Positions 50,891-62,500 of a DNA stretch of 64,000 bases are shown in pieces. Both the position numbers and the translations under genes were made by a program. Under the pieces are notes generated by a model. It saw only the letters and a list, made by a program, of their open reading frames with translations, searched no databases and was not told the origin of the DNA. Numbering within the stretch: the stretch's first letter is position 1; each line of letters starts with the position of its first letter. Where the stretch lies: the NCBI RefSeq assembly GCF_001648775.1, contig NZ_LVEJ01000024.1, positions 92,672 through 156,671 of the forward strand. Direction: 5' to 3'. The stretch is from Pseudomonas fluorescens (GTDB lineage: Bacteria; Pseudomonadota; Gammaproteobacteria; Pseudomonadales; Pseudomonadaceae).

Positions 50891-51053
50891 AACAATTCAC
50901 AAGACTGATCCGTAGTTTACGACGCCAGCTGATACGCCATCCTCGCTGAAACCGTGGCTTGCAGACCAGCCGAAAGCCCCGTAAATGCTGAGTTTCCGAC
51001 GAACGCAGCACGTTTATCGGTTCAGCTTAAAAGGCCTTGCAAAGATCGAATAC

Positions 51054-51063
51054 TGGTATACCA
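51054..51063. promoter_or_regulatory. GntR-like operator half of a pair (reductase side)
   Basis: TGGTATACCA is a perfect 10-base palindrome 52 bases before the flavin reductase start. The TNGTATACNA form is typical of GntR-family sites. No GntR gene is in the window. The rest of the 318-base gap holds no gene. Confidence 0.55.
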
Positions 51064-51114
51064 TCAGACCAACAAACACATAAAAACAGCAACACATCAC
51101 CCGAGGACCGACCA

Positions 51115-51600
51115 ATGATCGATGCCGCCATCTACAAACAAGTCATGGGCTCGTTCCCGTCCGGCGTAACTGTCATCACCACTCTGGACGATGACGGTCA
51201 GATCGTCGGCCTGACTGCCAGCGCATTCAGCTCGCTGTCGATGGACCCGGCGCTGGTGCTGTTCTGCCCCAACTACAGCTCTGATTCCTACCCGGTGCTG
51301 ATCAAGAACAAACGTTTTGCGATCCACGTTCTGTCCGGCGGCCAGCAAAGCGAAGCCTACGCCTTCGCCCGCAAAGGCAAGGACAAGGCGCAAGGCATTG
51401 AGTGGACATTGAGCGAATTGGGTAACCCGATCCTCGCCAATGCGACGGCTATCATCGAATGTGAGCTGTGGCGCGAATATGAAGGCGGCGACCACGCCAT
51501 CATGGTCGGCGCGGTGAAGAACCTGATCGTTCCCGAACAGCACACCGGGCCATTGGTGTATTGCCACGGCAAGATGGGCGCCCTGCCCGTCCTGGCCTGA
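51115..51600 (+). CDS. Flavin reductase-like FMN-binding protein
   Basis: A 161-residue flavin reductase domain protein (HpaC/RutF type). The opening FPSGVTVITTLDDDGQIVGL and the following TASAFSSLSMDPALVLFC are the family's flavin-binding segments, and HAIMVGAVKNL lies near the end. It would supply reduced flavin to the monooxygenase encoded at 51748. The ATG at 51115 follows GAGGA; the upstream in-frame start lies within the promoter region that contains the operator palindrome. Confidence 0.9.
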   Translation: MIDAAIYKQVMGSFPSGVTVITTLDDDGQIVGLTASAFSSLSMDPALVLFCPNYSSDSYPVLIKNKRFAIHVLSGGQQSEAYAFARKGKDKAQGIEWTLSELGNPILANATAIIECELWREYEGGDHAIMVGAVKNLIVPEQHTGPLVYCHGKMGALPVLA

Positions 51601-51622
51601 TCGTCAGCCCCGCACAAATCAA

Positions 51623-51713
51623 CTGTAGGAGTGAGCCTGCTCGCGATAGCGATTTTTCCGATGTCGACGTGTTTTCAGACACACCGCCATCGCGAGCAAG
51701 TCCGCTCCCACAT
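51623..51713. repeat. Degenerate REPIN
   Basis: Two inverted, partly decayed REP copies (GTAGGAGTGAGCCTGCTCGCGA and its mate ending in GCTCCCACA) flank a spacer, between the flavin reductase and monooxygenase genes. Confidence 0.75.
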
Positions 51714-51747
51714 GTAGCCTCAACAATAAAAGACCCGAGGAAGCGTC

Positions 51748-52791
51748 ATGAAATTTTCCCTGTTCATCCACATGGAACGCTGGGACGAAAGCGTCAGCCA
51801 CCGCCAACTGTTCGAAGACCTCACCGAACTGACCCTGATGGCCGAGGCCGGCGGTTTCAGCACCGTGTGGATCGGCGAACACCACGCGATGGAATACACC
51901 ATCTCGCCAAGCCCGATGCCATTGCTCGCCTACCTCGCGGCCAAAACCACCACCATCCACCTCGGCGCCGGCACCATCATCGCGCCGTTCTGGCATCCGC
52001 TACGCGTCGCCGGTGAATGCGCGTTGCTCGACGTGATCAGCAACGGGCGCATGGAAGTCGGCCTGGCCCGTGGCGCCTATCAGGTTGAATTCGATCGCAT
52101 GGCCGGCGGCATGCCAGCCTCCAGCGGTGGCCAGGCATTGCGCGAAATGGTCCCGGTGGTCCGCGCCCTGTGGCAAGGCGACTACGCCCACGACGGCGAC
52201 ATCTGGAAATTCCCCACCTCCACCAGCGTGCCAAAACCGATCCAGCAGCCAAACCCGCCAATGTGGATCGCCGCCCGCGACCCGGATTCGCACAACTTCG
52301 CGGTGGCCAACGGCTGCAACGTAATGGTCACGCCGCTGATGAAGGGCGACGAAGAAGTCCTCGATCTGAAGAACAAGTTCCAGACTGCGCTGGACAACAA
52401 CCCAGACGTGCCGCGCCCGCAATTGATGGTGCTGCGCCATACCCACGTGCACACCGCCGATAATCCGGACGGCTGGAAAGTCGGGGCGAAAGCGATCTCA
52501 CGTTTCTATCGCACCTTCGATGCATGGTTTGGCAACAAGCAGACCCCGGTCAATGGCTTCCTGGCGCCGAGCCCGGAAGAGAAGTTTGCCGGGCGTCCTG
52601 AGTTTGAGCTGGAGAGTTTGCACAAAACGGCGATGATCGGTACGCCGGAAGAGATCATTCCGCGGATCAAGTACTACCAGGAGCTAGGGGTGGATGAGTT
52701 CAGTTTCTGGTGTGACAACAGCTTGCCGCATGAGGAGAAGAAGAAGTCGTTGGAGCTGTTTATCAAGCATGTGGTGCCGGCGTTTTGCTGA
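51748..52791 (+). CDS. LLM-class flavin-dependent monooxygenase
   Basis: A 347-residue bacterial-luciferase-like TIM-barrel oxidoreductase. The N-terminal FHRSxxx-type strand is FSLFIHMERWDESVSHRQLF, followed by GGFSTVWIGEHHAMEY, LGAGTIIAPFWHPLRVAGE and the active-site-proximal DVISNGRMEVGLARGAY. It uses reduced FMN and oxygen to attack a small substrate. With the flavin reductase upstream it forms a two-component monooxygenase, and the divergent NCS1 permease probably imports the substrate. Despite the intervening REPIN the genes are likely co-regulated. The substrate is unknown. Confidence 0.9.
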   Translation: MKFSLFIHMERWDESVSHRQLFEDLTELTLMAEAGGFSTVWIGEHHAMEYTISPSPMPLLAYLAAKTTTIHLGAGTIIAPFWHPLRVAGECALLDVISNGRMEVGLARGAYQVEFDRMAGGMPASSGGQALREMVPVVRALWQGDYAHDGDIWKFPTSTSVPKPIQQPNPPMWIAARDPDSHNFAVANGCNVMVTPLMKGDEEVLDLKNKFQTALDNNPDVPRPQLMVLRHTHVHTADNPDGWKVGAKAISRFYRTFDAWFGNKQTPVNGFLAPSPEEKFAGRPEFELESLHKTAMIGTPEEIIPRIKYYQELGVDEFSFWCDNSLPHEEKKKSLELFIKHVVPAFC

Positions 52792-52822
52792 GAACCGCGT
52801 AATTGAACAGCAATAAAAAGGA

Positions 52823-52856
52823 GCGAATTCATCGATATGAATTCGCCCCTTTTTTC
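52823..52856 (+). terminator. Terminator of the monooxygenase gene
   Basis: GCGAATTCAT (52823-52832) pairs with ATGAATTCGC (52837-52846), followed by CCCC and a T-run. It lies about 30 bases after the monooxygenase stop. Confidence 0.85.
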
Positions 52857-52875
52857 ACTTGTCAGCAAGTGAACG

Positions 52876-52989
52876 CTACCCCAGAACGGCGGCTTTTCGA
52901 CTCCGGCGCGATTGCTTCAGATTGAAGCGTAGCTTACGCACCCCATGAACGATACGCGGAAACACTAGCGTCCAGCGAGAGTGCACCAT
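52876..52989 (-). CDS. Possible small basic ORF (37 residues)
   Basis: Between the terminator and cdiI, a leftward ORF encodes a 37-residue, very basic peptide starting MVHSRWTLVFPRIVHGVRKL and ending in RRSRKAAVLG. It has no convincing ribosome binding site. It may be a remnant of an older cdi cassette or chance. The rest of 52857-53061 shows nothing else. Confidence 0.15.
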   Translation of the reverse strand: MVHSRWTLVFPRIVHGVRKLRFNLKQSRRSRKAAVLG

Positions 52990-53061
52990 CACGCAGCAAT
53001 CACGCCTGTCTTGCCGCGTCTCCGAGGTGATCTGCTGTGGGCATTTTTTATCCTTCCAGAC

Positions 53062-53559
53062 TCATGTACAACGGCTAAAGGCCAAACGAAGTGCCGCGCC
53101 CACTTCATCAAATGCAATATCAGAGGACACGACGACACAATCTTTTTCAGTTATCCCCTTTCCACTCCAGGCCTCCAGCTTCTCATGATGACTGGGACGT
53201 ATTGTTACAAGCCCATTAACGGCATCCACTGAACAGCTTTTCATATTCTTAAATAGTGCACGCCTGGTTTTATAGCCAAATTCCGTCATTAGATTAGCTA
53301 CCCACTCATTATACTGAGTGACCACGCGACCTCTAAAATCAAAAAACTCTGGATTTTCCTTCGGATCAATCATCCGGCTAACAGCCAAGGCCGCCAGAAC
53401 ACTCTCTCCCAACTCGCTATTCTCAGCGGTGTGCGACAGCAAAAACCTCTTCCCTTCAGGATCCGGGAGACAATTAAAATAGCCGGAGTAGGTCTCAATA
53501 AAAATAAAATCTTCATTAAACTTAGCGTAAGCCCAAGACTTATTATTCAACTGATTCAT
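53062..53559 (-). CDS. cdiI: CdiI immunity protein (DUF1436-like)
   Basis: A 165-residue cytoplasmic protein encoded immediately after the cdiA stop codon (TAA followed directly by this ATG). Size, position and features (SWAYAKFNEDFIFIETYSGY near the N-terminus, later LAALAVSRMID and DEVGAALRLAFSRC) fit the CdiI immunity family known as DUF1436. It would bind and block the CdiA C-terminal nuclease, protecting sibling cells. The gene is clearly richer in AT than its surroundings, the usual mark of an exchanged toxin-immunity cassette. The family name is from recognition without a search. Confidence 0.8.
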   Translation of the reverse strand: MNQLNNKSWAYAKFNEDFIFIETYSGYFNCLPDPEGKRFLLSHTAENSELGESVLAALAVSRMIDPKENPEFFDFRGRVVTQYNEWVANLMTEFGYKTRRALFKNMKSCSVDAVNGLVTIRPSHHEKLEAWSGKGITEKDCVVVSSDIAFDEVGAALRLAFSRCT

Positions 53560-56500
53560 TTACTTCACCGAACTTATGATTACTTTTACGCCTTGAGATT
53601 GACCATACTTTATCGCGCGATTTATTTGAACCCACTGCACCGAATTCGTACCGCCAGGAACAGCAACACGCAACTCACGAGCAGTAATCATACTGCTATC
53701 CAAAGGAACATTACTAAGGGTGTACGTTTCAAATCTGGCCACCGCATCGATGTTACCTTTTAATGAGCTGTACACCTGAGACGGATTCCCCACCTTGGCC
53801 GCAGTCGTCGTGTCTAACGTTTTAGCGCTGATGGCTGTACCCGTTGACGGGTCATAAAAATCGAACGTTTTGAAGTTAGGTGGTAGCCGGGAACCGGCAG
53901 GCAGTTCAGAGGCCAGATAATTCTCCCAAGGCATGCCTTGCCCTTGAATCCCCTTACCCCACTCAATTCCCGTTTTGGCACGGTCTAAAGTTCCCGCTGT
54001 GCCTTTTACACCTGTACCGAGAATCGAACTGCCCAATCCCCATACATTCAGTAAACCTTCTATACCGGAGACGACCCGCTCGGTAGTCGCAGGGGCTTCT
54101 TCCGTAACCAGGTTCACACCGCCCGCAGCGGTATAGGCTTGGCACCCTATACCAATCACACCTGACCCGCCACAACCGGCCGTGTAAAGCTCATTGGAAA
54201 CGCCTAGAAGCCGAGCCTTTGCGGCAGCCTCAATCACCTCATTTTCAACTTGCCATCCTATCGCCTGCATGAAAGTAGCAGGCTGCAGAACCCACTCTTC
54301 TCCCTGATCCGTCGTAATCGTTTTGTCGGTAGCCACACAGTAGCCATTTGGTGAAGTGCCGCAGACGATCACATCTCCCGGGGTGGTAGTGACAACGGAA
54401 GCCCGGGTGAAATCGTTATCCTCCGAAAGCTGCTCCTCTTTAAGAACGCTGAAACCCTTCGCGATAAGTTTCGAAATGTCACTGGACAACCCATCGCAAT
54501 AACTCGATGAAGCCCCTGAACACAACTGCGCGTACTTTCTCTGCAACTCCTTCAGGGAAAGTCTTTCTATGTCGCTCAGATGATTGTTCTCGACAGCATT
54601 TTTCGCTGTCCCGGCTCCAAGCGCGGCGTCAAAGGCGCTGCCCCCGGCAAGCGCGCCGGACATGCCGCCAGCCAGCGTTGATAGAGCCGCGACTATTTGC
54701 TTTTCCGACTCGGTCAGTTGGTCTGCAGACTTATCCGGATAGAGCAGACGCGCGACCACTTCACCGGCACTGGCTCCAGCAGCACCGGCCAACGCCGAAC
54801 CACCTTGTATTTTCGCCAGAACGGCTCCGAGTACGGCATGCGCCATCAGGTTGGCTGCGTCGTCTCCTTCCGTCAGCTGTTTAACGGCTTGTGCCAGATA
54901 AGGTGCTGCACCTCCGCCAATGGCAGCAGCGATGTTTCCACTCAGGATGCCCTGGACGATCCCCGCAACCGCTTGGCTGGCTTTCTGGAAGCTGCTGCCT
55001 ATACCGTAATCGCGTTGAACTTGTTGGCTGATTTCCTCAGGGGTAGGGTTGGCCACTCCGCTACTGTTCAGTTTGTCGCGCGCCGCCTTGTAGGCCTCAC
55101 TATCGGGATTCTCGGCCTCCTCCATCTTCGATGCGGCAATTGCGTCGCCAATGCCTTTCACCAATTCAATCGAGCTTTTCACCAACTCGATGCGCTCTTT
55201 CATGCCATCTTCGTCAGGCTTGTCGAGTCGCTCGTTAGCATTTTCCGTATCTCGGTTCAGACCGACGAGGTCTTGAGCGCCCTCAGGGTTGCGAACAATG
55301 ATCGTGCCTTCGCTGACAGCGCTACGGGTGTGGCTTTTATCCGACTCGTTGAGGGAGATGCCGTACAGTCCGCCCACCGACCCGTATGCTCCAGCACCAC
55401 CGTAACCGCCCGAGTAGCTGATGCCGGCGGACTGAGCATCGATTTCACTGACGTTCTTGATGTCGCGAGTAATGAGCCGGTCGGTTATGAGGATGTTTTT
55501 ATCCGGCGTGGCATCGCTGGCGATCAACCCACCTTCAAGCGTTGTGGTTTTGCCGACATCGACCATGTAACCACCCGCTCCCGCGAATAAACCGGTCTGA
55601 TCGGTAACAGCCTTATAGTCACTGTTCATATTGCCTGCGGCCAAGTTACCTGAAGCCGTAACAGGTGCGCCGTAGCAGATAGGTGGAATGCAAATGCTGG
55701 CTCCGAAACCGCCACTGCCTTGCTTGTTTTTCTGGGTTTCGGTGTCCTGACGGGAAATGATGTTGAGATTGCCGTCGATCAGCGCTTTGATGGTATCGGC
55801 GCGAACCTGTGCGCCTGCCAGTGTCGTATCACCGCCGCTATGAATCACTAACGAGTCGGTGTCTACCGTACTGTTGACCTGCGTGACAGAACTGCCACTC
55901 CCCATACCCTTCGCCACTTGTGCACCAAGGTCGACGGTGAAGCCGTTTTGCTGACCAATGTTGAAGCTGGCGCCGATTGCAGTTCTGTTGTTACTGTTTT
56001 GGTTGGACCAGTCGGCAGTGTTCTGCGCGCTTTCCACAATGACGTTGTTATTGGCGATCAACGAGGTAGCTGTCGCTTTGAGGCTACTGCCGATGATGTG
56101 AAGATCACCATCATTTTGTGCAGCACCACCATTGGCGATGATGGAAAGGGTACCGCCAGCGTTGACAGTGCTTTGCTTCGCAGTCTGACTGACGTAGTCA
56201 CTGGTACTTTTACTATGAGTATTAGCGAGTTCGGTGCCGATCTTGATCAGAGAACCGTTGCTGCCCGTGCCACCCTGCTTGTCGGCGAATCCGGTTTTTT
56301 GATCATTCGCATCCGACGCCATACCGCCAAGGTTGTAAGCCGCCAACGCCGCCTGCGCCAATTTCACTGCCTTGAGTCGAGGATCATCTGCGCTTTTGGC
56401 AGCCTCTACTGCAGAGCGAATAGAATTGACGGTGTCGATAATTGCACCGCCAATAACACGCCCTACAGCAAGACTATTGGATTTATCGATGGTGCTTTGC

Positions 56501-59500
56501 TGCGACGTTTCCATACCTGCAGCGATGGTCACGTTGGAACCGCGAAGACTCATGTCCTTGGTGCTGATCAAGTCGCTGGCTACGACATTAAGGTCCCCAT
56601 TCGCAATAAGGCTGACATTGCCTTTACTGGAACCAATGGTGCTGCCAGTCAGGGTCGTTTGCGACATCGTGCCGTTATGTTTCTGATTACTGATCGACAG
56701 ATGCTGGTTGCCGGTGATGTCATCAATGCCAAGATTGTTCGCCGTCAACACGCCAGTCAGATCGCGATTTTTCTCCTTGTGCACTTCGGTGCGAGTGAAA
56801 GTGTTCTGCGCGGCATTAATGGTCAAATCACCACCGGCACGGACAGACAAGTCATTGGTACTGACCAGCGCAGAACCAGTGATGGCGGCGTCCCGCTTGG
56901 CATTAACGGCAATTGTGTCGCCCGAGATCAGGCTGCCCACAGCGGTAGTCTGAGTTTCAGCCAGTTGATCCTGGACTTTGCTCGACTTCAAACCGCCCCA
57001 ACTACTTTTGCTTTTACTACGTTCGTGGCGCGCGCTACTGGAGTCTGTGACGGCCAGAATTTCCACGTCATTGCCGGCCTCCAAGCCGACACCTGCTTTT
57101 TCAGAGACGACATTGCTGCCCTTGATCGTCAGATCATTGCCAGCGCTCAATACGCTCTTGCCTACAGATGTGACGGAGCTGGCTACGTTGGTAACCGAAC
57201 TGGTCTCATCAAGCTGGAACGTCTTCTTTGATGAAGATTTTTTGGTCTTGGAATAGAAGCTGTAATCCGAGTCCTCTGCTGATTGCAGCACCAGATTTGC
57301 GCCAGATGTGAGATAAGCTTCATTCCCGGCGCTCACTCGGCTGGCAATCAGGTCCAGGTCCTTGCCCGCTTTGAGGGTAACGTTGCCACCGGCATTGACG
57401 GTCGACGACACCTGAGTGACTTCATCATCCTGACGCGACATTCTCTTGTTGGCAGAACGCGAATGTTCTTCATCTGCTGCCGAGCTGATCAGCACGTTGC
57501 CAGTCGCTGACATTGTCACATCACGCTTCGCATCGATCTCACTAGCAATCACACTGAAGTCACGCTTGGCATCAGCCTTGAAATCACGCCCGGCATCAAT
57601 ATCGGCGCCCAGTTGCGTGACGCTGCTGACAGCTCCCCTCCAACCCAGCGACGCGCTGTCGTTGATCTGCACGGAGGCCACGTTGACATCACGCCCTGCG
57701 TTCAACGACATGTCCTGACCACTTTTCAGGACGCCGCCGATGACGTTGATGTCGTTGGCCGCTTTAACGGTCAGGTCGTTGGCCGCCTCAATCCGCGCTG
57801 CGTTATCGGCAAAGTCCTGATGCCTAGTGACGGTGCCGTACTTGTCGTCCATCGAGGTGATGGTCCGTTCGTTGATCACATCGCCCGTGCGCGTGGTCAG
57901 GCTGACATCGCGTCCGGCAATGATGCCGCCGGCCTTGTTGACGATGTTGTTGGTCGCCAACAGATCCAGCCGATTACCCGCCTCGACCGAACCGCTGTTG
58001 ATCAGATCCTTGCCCGCCGTCGCCGACAGGTTATTGGTTGCTTTCAAGGTGCCGACGTTATCGAGGTTTTCCCCGGCGATCAGCGTCACATCGTTACCGG
58101 CAATCAACGCCCCGGTCGGGCCGAGACGGCCGTTGGCTTGAGCCAGATAAACCACCGGCACCAGCACTTTTTCGCCATTCACTTCGTGCTCTTCGAGCCA
58201 GACAATATCGTGCGTCAGCGCGGCGACTTGCTGCGACGTCAGGCCCACACCGACCGACAGGTTGAGCGCGTCCTTGCTGGCGATGGCGTTGTTCATCAGG
58301 TACTTGAACATGCCCTCGTTGGAGGTCTGGCCGTCGAGGAAAGCCTGGCCAGTGCGGGCGGTCACGGCTTGCTGGATCAGGCGTTGTTCATAGAGACCAT
58401 CACCGAGGCGTTTGGCGCTCTGGTCGGGGTTGTAGCCGAGTTTTTCCAGCAGGTAATCCGAGCTCATGAACGACTTGAGGTCAGTGAGTACCGGGTTGGT
58501 TTCGATCAGGTATTTGTGCGCGTTGGACGGTGCCTTGGTGTCCGGCAGGCCGGTAACGCGGGTGACCGGACGGGTGTCATCACCAGTGCTCGAGGTTCGA
58601 TGGAACGTATCGACCGCACGAGTGCCGTCGGAAACCTGAGCCGGGGCGTCGACAAACAGATTGCGCGGACCGCCACTGGTGGCGACGGCCAAATGATCCT
58701 GAGCGCTGATCGCTTCATTGCCCACCGTCCAGGTCGGCGCGGGGCCGTTACCAGCCGATGCAGCGCTACTGCCCTGCCCGCTCAAACGGAACAAGCCGTT
58801 TTCGCCGGTGGGCAGGGAAAAGCCTGGCAGGCTCAGTGGATTGACTTGCTGCTGGGCGAGGTCTGGCGGCAGTTGGCTATTGATCCGCACAACAACAGTG
58901 TCACTGTTACCGACCTTGGTGTCGGCGACTTTATTGGTGCCACCGGTTGAGCTGTAATCCTCGTGGATGACGGCGTTTACCACTTCCTTGGTGGCGTTGA
59001 TCGAGACGTTGCCAGCGGCCTGTATGACTGCGTTGCGACCGGTCGCGGCACCAGGCAGCCCCGCGCTGGTACTTTCCGTTTCAACCGCCAGGCCTTTCTG
59101 GTACTGGGCCAGTTCACTTGGCAATGCCAGCAGGTTATCGGGGTCGTACTGCGACGGAGTCGAGGTTTCGAAACCGGCGCTGAATCCAGACATCGCTCGG
59201 CCATATTTGCGACTGCCGACGTTTTCACCGGTTTCGTCGTCGGTGATGACAATGCCGCCGCCCACTGTCGTGGCTGTGGCTTTGCGGATCAATCCTTGCG
59301 GCGCGATCACGTAATACACAGAAGGGAAATCGGGATTGTTACGCTGGTTATAGGGCATCACGACTTCGGCCATGAACTTTGCCGTGCTGCCAGTCCCCAT
59401 TTCAAAGTTGTACTGGCGCGTAACGTCGATAACTCCGCTTTTGGCGCCAATGTTCTTCAGGGAGTCAGCAGTGACGGTGATGTTGCCACCCGCCGCCACA

Positions 59501-62500
59501 GTACTTTTGCTGTTGAGGAACGTGCCGCCCTGGAAAACAAAATCCTTGCCGATGTTAAGCACGGCGGAAGCGCTGGTATCACTGTCGACAAATTGATACG
59601 TCTCGCGCGTGGCGAGGAAATTGTTGAACGTGCCGCCAACACAGTCACCGCACGTAGCCGCGATAAACCCCGATATCAGCTTGCGCTCGACCGACGCCGA
59701 CGGGCCTTCCGTACGGTTCTCGAACACATCGGCGTTCAGCGTGAAATCCTTCACGCTCTCCATCGAACCGGAAATGTTGTAGACCCCGGCAGCCCGCGCC
59801 GCGCCGCCATATCCACCGATCAGCACATTGCCCAGACCGTAGAAATCGCCGTGCTGGTTGGTCAGCGTGCTGACGCCGAGTGTCATGTTGTTGCCGCTGA
59901 AAATCAGCCCGCGATCGTTGAGCAATGTGGGCGTGTTGATGAACAGGTTCTGCGCCGCCCCGAGGCTGCCGTAGTTGGCAACACTGCCGGCGTTGACGGT
60001 CAGGTCTTCGCTGGAGGTGATGCGTCCCGCGTTGAGCAGTTGCCCACCGACGCTGATGGTCGATGTCGCACCAGCGGCAAAACTGCCGCCCGCACTGAGG
60101 TTCATTTGTGCAGCGGAGAGATAGGTGCCGCGCTGACTGCTCAGGCGACCGCTACCCGCATAGGTTCCGCCCAACTGCATATCGATGGAGCCATCACTGG
60201 CAATCAAGCCGTTGTTGGTCCAGTTGCCGCCCCGGGCCTGCAAAGACTCCGACGCCAGCAGCTTGCCGCTGGCGCTCTGGCTGAATTCGCGCACGTTCAC
60301 GTTCAGGCGACCGGCCTGAATCGCGCCGGTGTTGTTCCAGCTATCGGCATTGAGTTCCAGCAGCCCGCCGGTGACGATGCTGCCACCCGCGCCTAGCACA
60401 TTGGCCGTGGAGATATCGAATTTGCCGCGCCCAACGTGGTTGAGTTGCCCGTCGCTGTTGAGGAAGCTACCGACCGCCAGGTTCAGGTCAGTGTTGGCGG
60501 TTTCCAGTACGCCATTGCGGTTGTCGAGCAAACCTGCAATCTGAAATGCGGTTTTGCCGGTGACGCCCAGCGAACGGAGGCGACCGTTCTGGTTATCAAC
60601 CGCGCTGGCTTTGACACTCAGTTGGCTGTTGCTTTCGATGACGCCCGCGCCATTGCGCAGCGCACCACTGAGGCCGAAGTCGATACGCTCGGCGGCAATC
60701 TGTCCGCCACTGTTGTCCAGGCTCGCGCCGGTAACACCCAGCAGCCCTTTGGCGTAAAGCGCACCAGCGCTGTTATCCAGCGCTGCCGTGGTGATGCTGC
60801 TGTCTGCCGCTTGCGCCGAGATCCGCCCGCCGTTGTTGTTGAGGCCCGCCAATGCCGACAGCGTCAGGCTCTGCGCCTGAATGATGCCACCCTGACGGTT
60901 GTTGTTCAGGTCGAAACCATTGCGCAGGACGCCAACCGTGCGCGCCTCCAAGGCACCTTTGATACTCGAGAGCGTGCCGCCACGGTTATCGATGTTGGCC
61001 GCTGTGATCAGCACATCGCCGTTCTGGGCAATGACTTTGCCGCTCTGGTTGTCGAAGTCGCCGCTGATCTCAAGGGTCAGACCGCTATCGCTCTGGATCG
61101 AGCCTTTGCCGTTGAGCAGGCGGGCCGCTTTCAGTTGCGCATCGGCATTCTTGCTGTAGATCAGGCCATCGGCCTGGTTGCTGACGGCGCCCGTGGCGGT
61201 GATCAGCAACTGGTCATTGGCGGCGACGGTACCCTTGTTGCTGTTGTCCAGCGAACCGGTGCGCAGGTCCAGATTTTTCTGGCTGGCGAGCTGACCGTTC
61301 TGGTTGTGCAGATCGGTCACGCCCTTGATCAGCAGCGGGCCGGCAGCCGCGAGTTTACCGGCGTTGTTGTTCAGCTCACCGCTCAGGTTGAGGGTGATCG
61401 CATCGTTGCTGGCGATCTGTCCACCGCTGTTGTCGAGGCTTGAAGCCGTGGCATTGATGATCTGCTGCGCATTGATAGCGCCGCCGATATTGCTGAACGC
61501 GGTGCTGACGATATCCAGCGCCGCACCGCTGGCAATCAGGCCGCCCTGATTATTATTAAGCGCACCGGCCAGCGTCAGGGTCTGCCCTGCTCCACTGCTG
61601 AGGTTGCCCTTGTCGCTGTTATCGAGACTGCCGGCGTTGATGCTCAGATTGCCCAGCGCGACCACCGCGCCCGCGCCGCCGTTGAGCAGCTTGCCGCTGA
61701 GATCAACGCTGACATCGGCGTATTTGCTCGACAGCGTACCGCCGTCGCGGTTGTCGAGGCTATTGCCGTTCACCGCCAGCGCTTGCCAGCCGGACAGCAG
61801 ACCTTTCTGGTTGATCAAATCCGTGCCGCGCACCAACAGTTTTTCACCGCTGATGATTTTGCCGGCGCTGTTATTCATCGCTCGGCCGATCAAGGCAAAA
61901 CCGAGGTTGCTGGAGACTTCGCCGTTCTGGTTATTCAGATCGCGCAGGCGCTTGAGGGTCAGCGGGCCTTTGGCGGTGAGCAGACCGTTCTGGTTGTCGA
62001 GGTCGCCATTGGCCAGATCCACCGTGACCGATTTTTCACCCAGCAGTCGTCCGCCGTTCTGAGTCAGCGAGGTCAGCACCAGATCAATGTCGCCATTAGC
62101 GGAAACTTCGCCCCCGTTGCTCGAGTCGAGCCCCGTCGCAGTCAGCGTCAGATTGCCCTTGCTGTTGATCAAGCCTTTGCCGTCGTTGCGCAACTGGCCG
62201 TCGACGTTCAGCTCAAGATCACCACGACTAGTCAGGCTGCCGTCGCTGTTGTTCACACTCCTCGCGCGGGTATCGATGGCTGCCGCGCCGATCATGCCTT
62301 TGACGTTATCCAGCGCCGCCGCGATGCGCAGGGTCAGGCCCTGATTGCTCAAAAGACTGCCGTTGCTGTTATCAAGATTTTGCGCGGTCAGTGTGAACGC
62401 CTCCGCGCTGAAAATCGTGCCGCCCTGATTGTTGACACCGTTGAGTTGCTTGAGCAGCAGTGCACCGGGGGCGTTGATCGAGCCAGCGTTGTTCAACTGA

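Noticed and set aside
58963..60396. Rightward frames (up to 477 codons) across the cdiA region
   Set aside because: The opposite strand carries an uninterrupted FHA repeat protein; these frames merely mirror its repeats.
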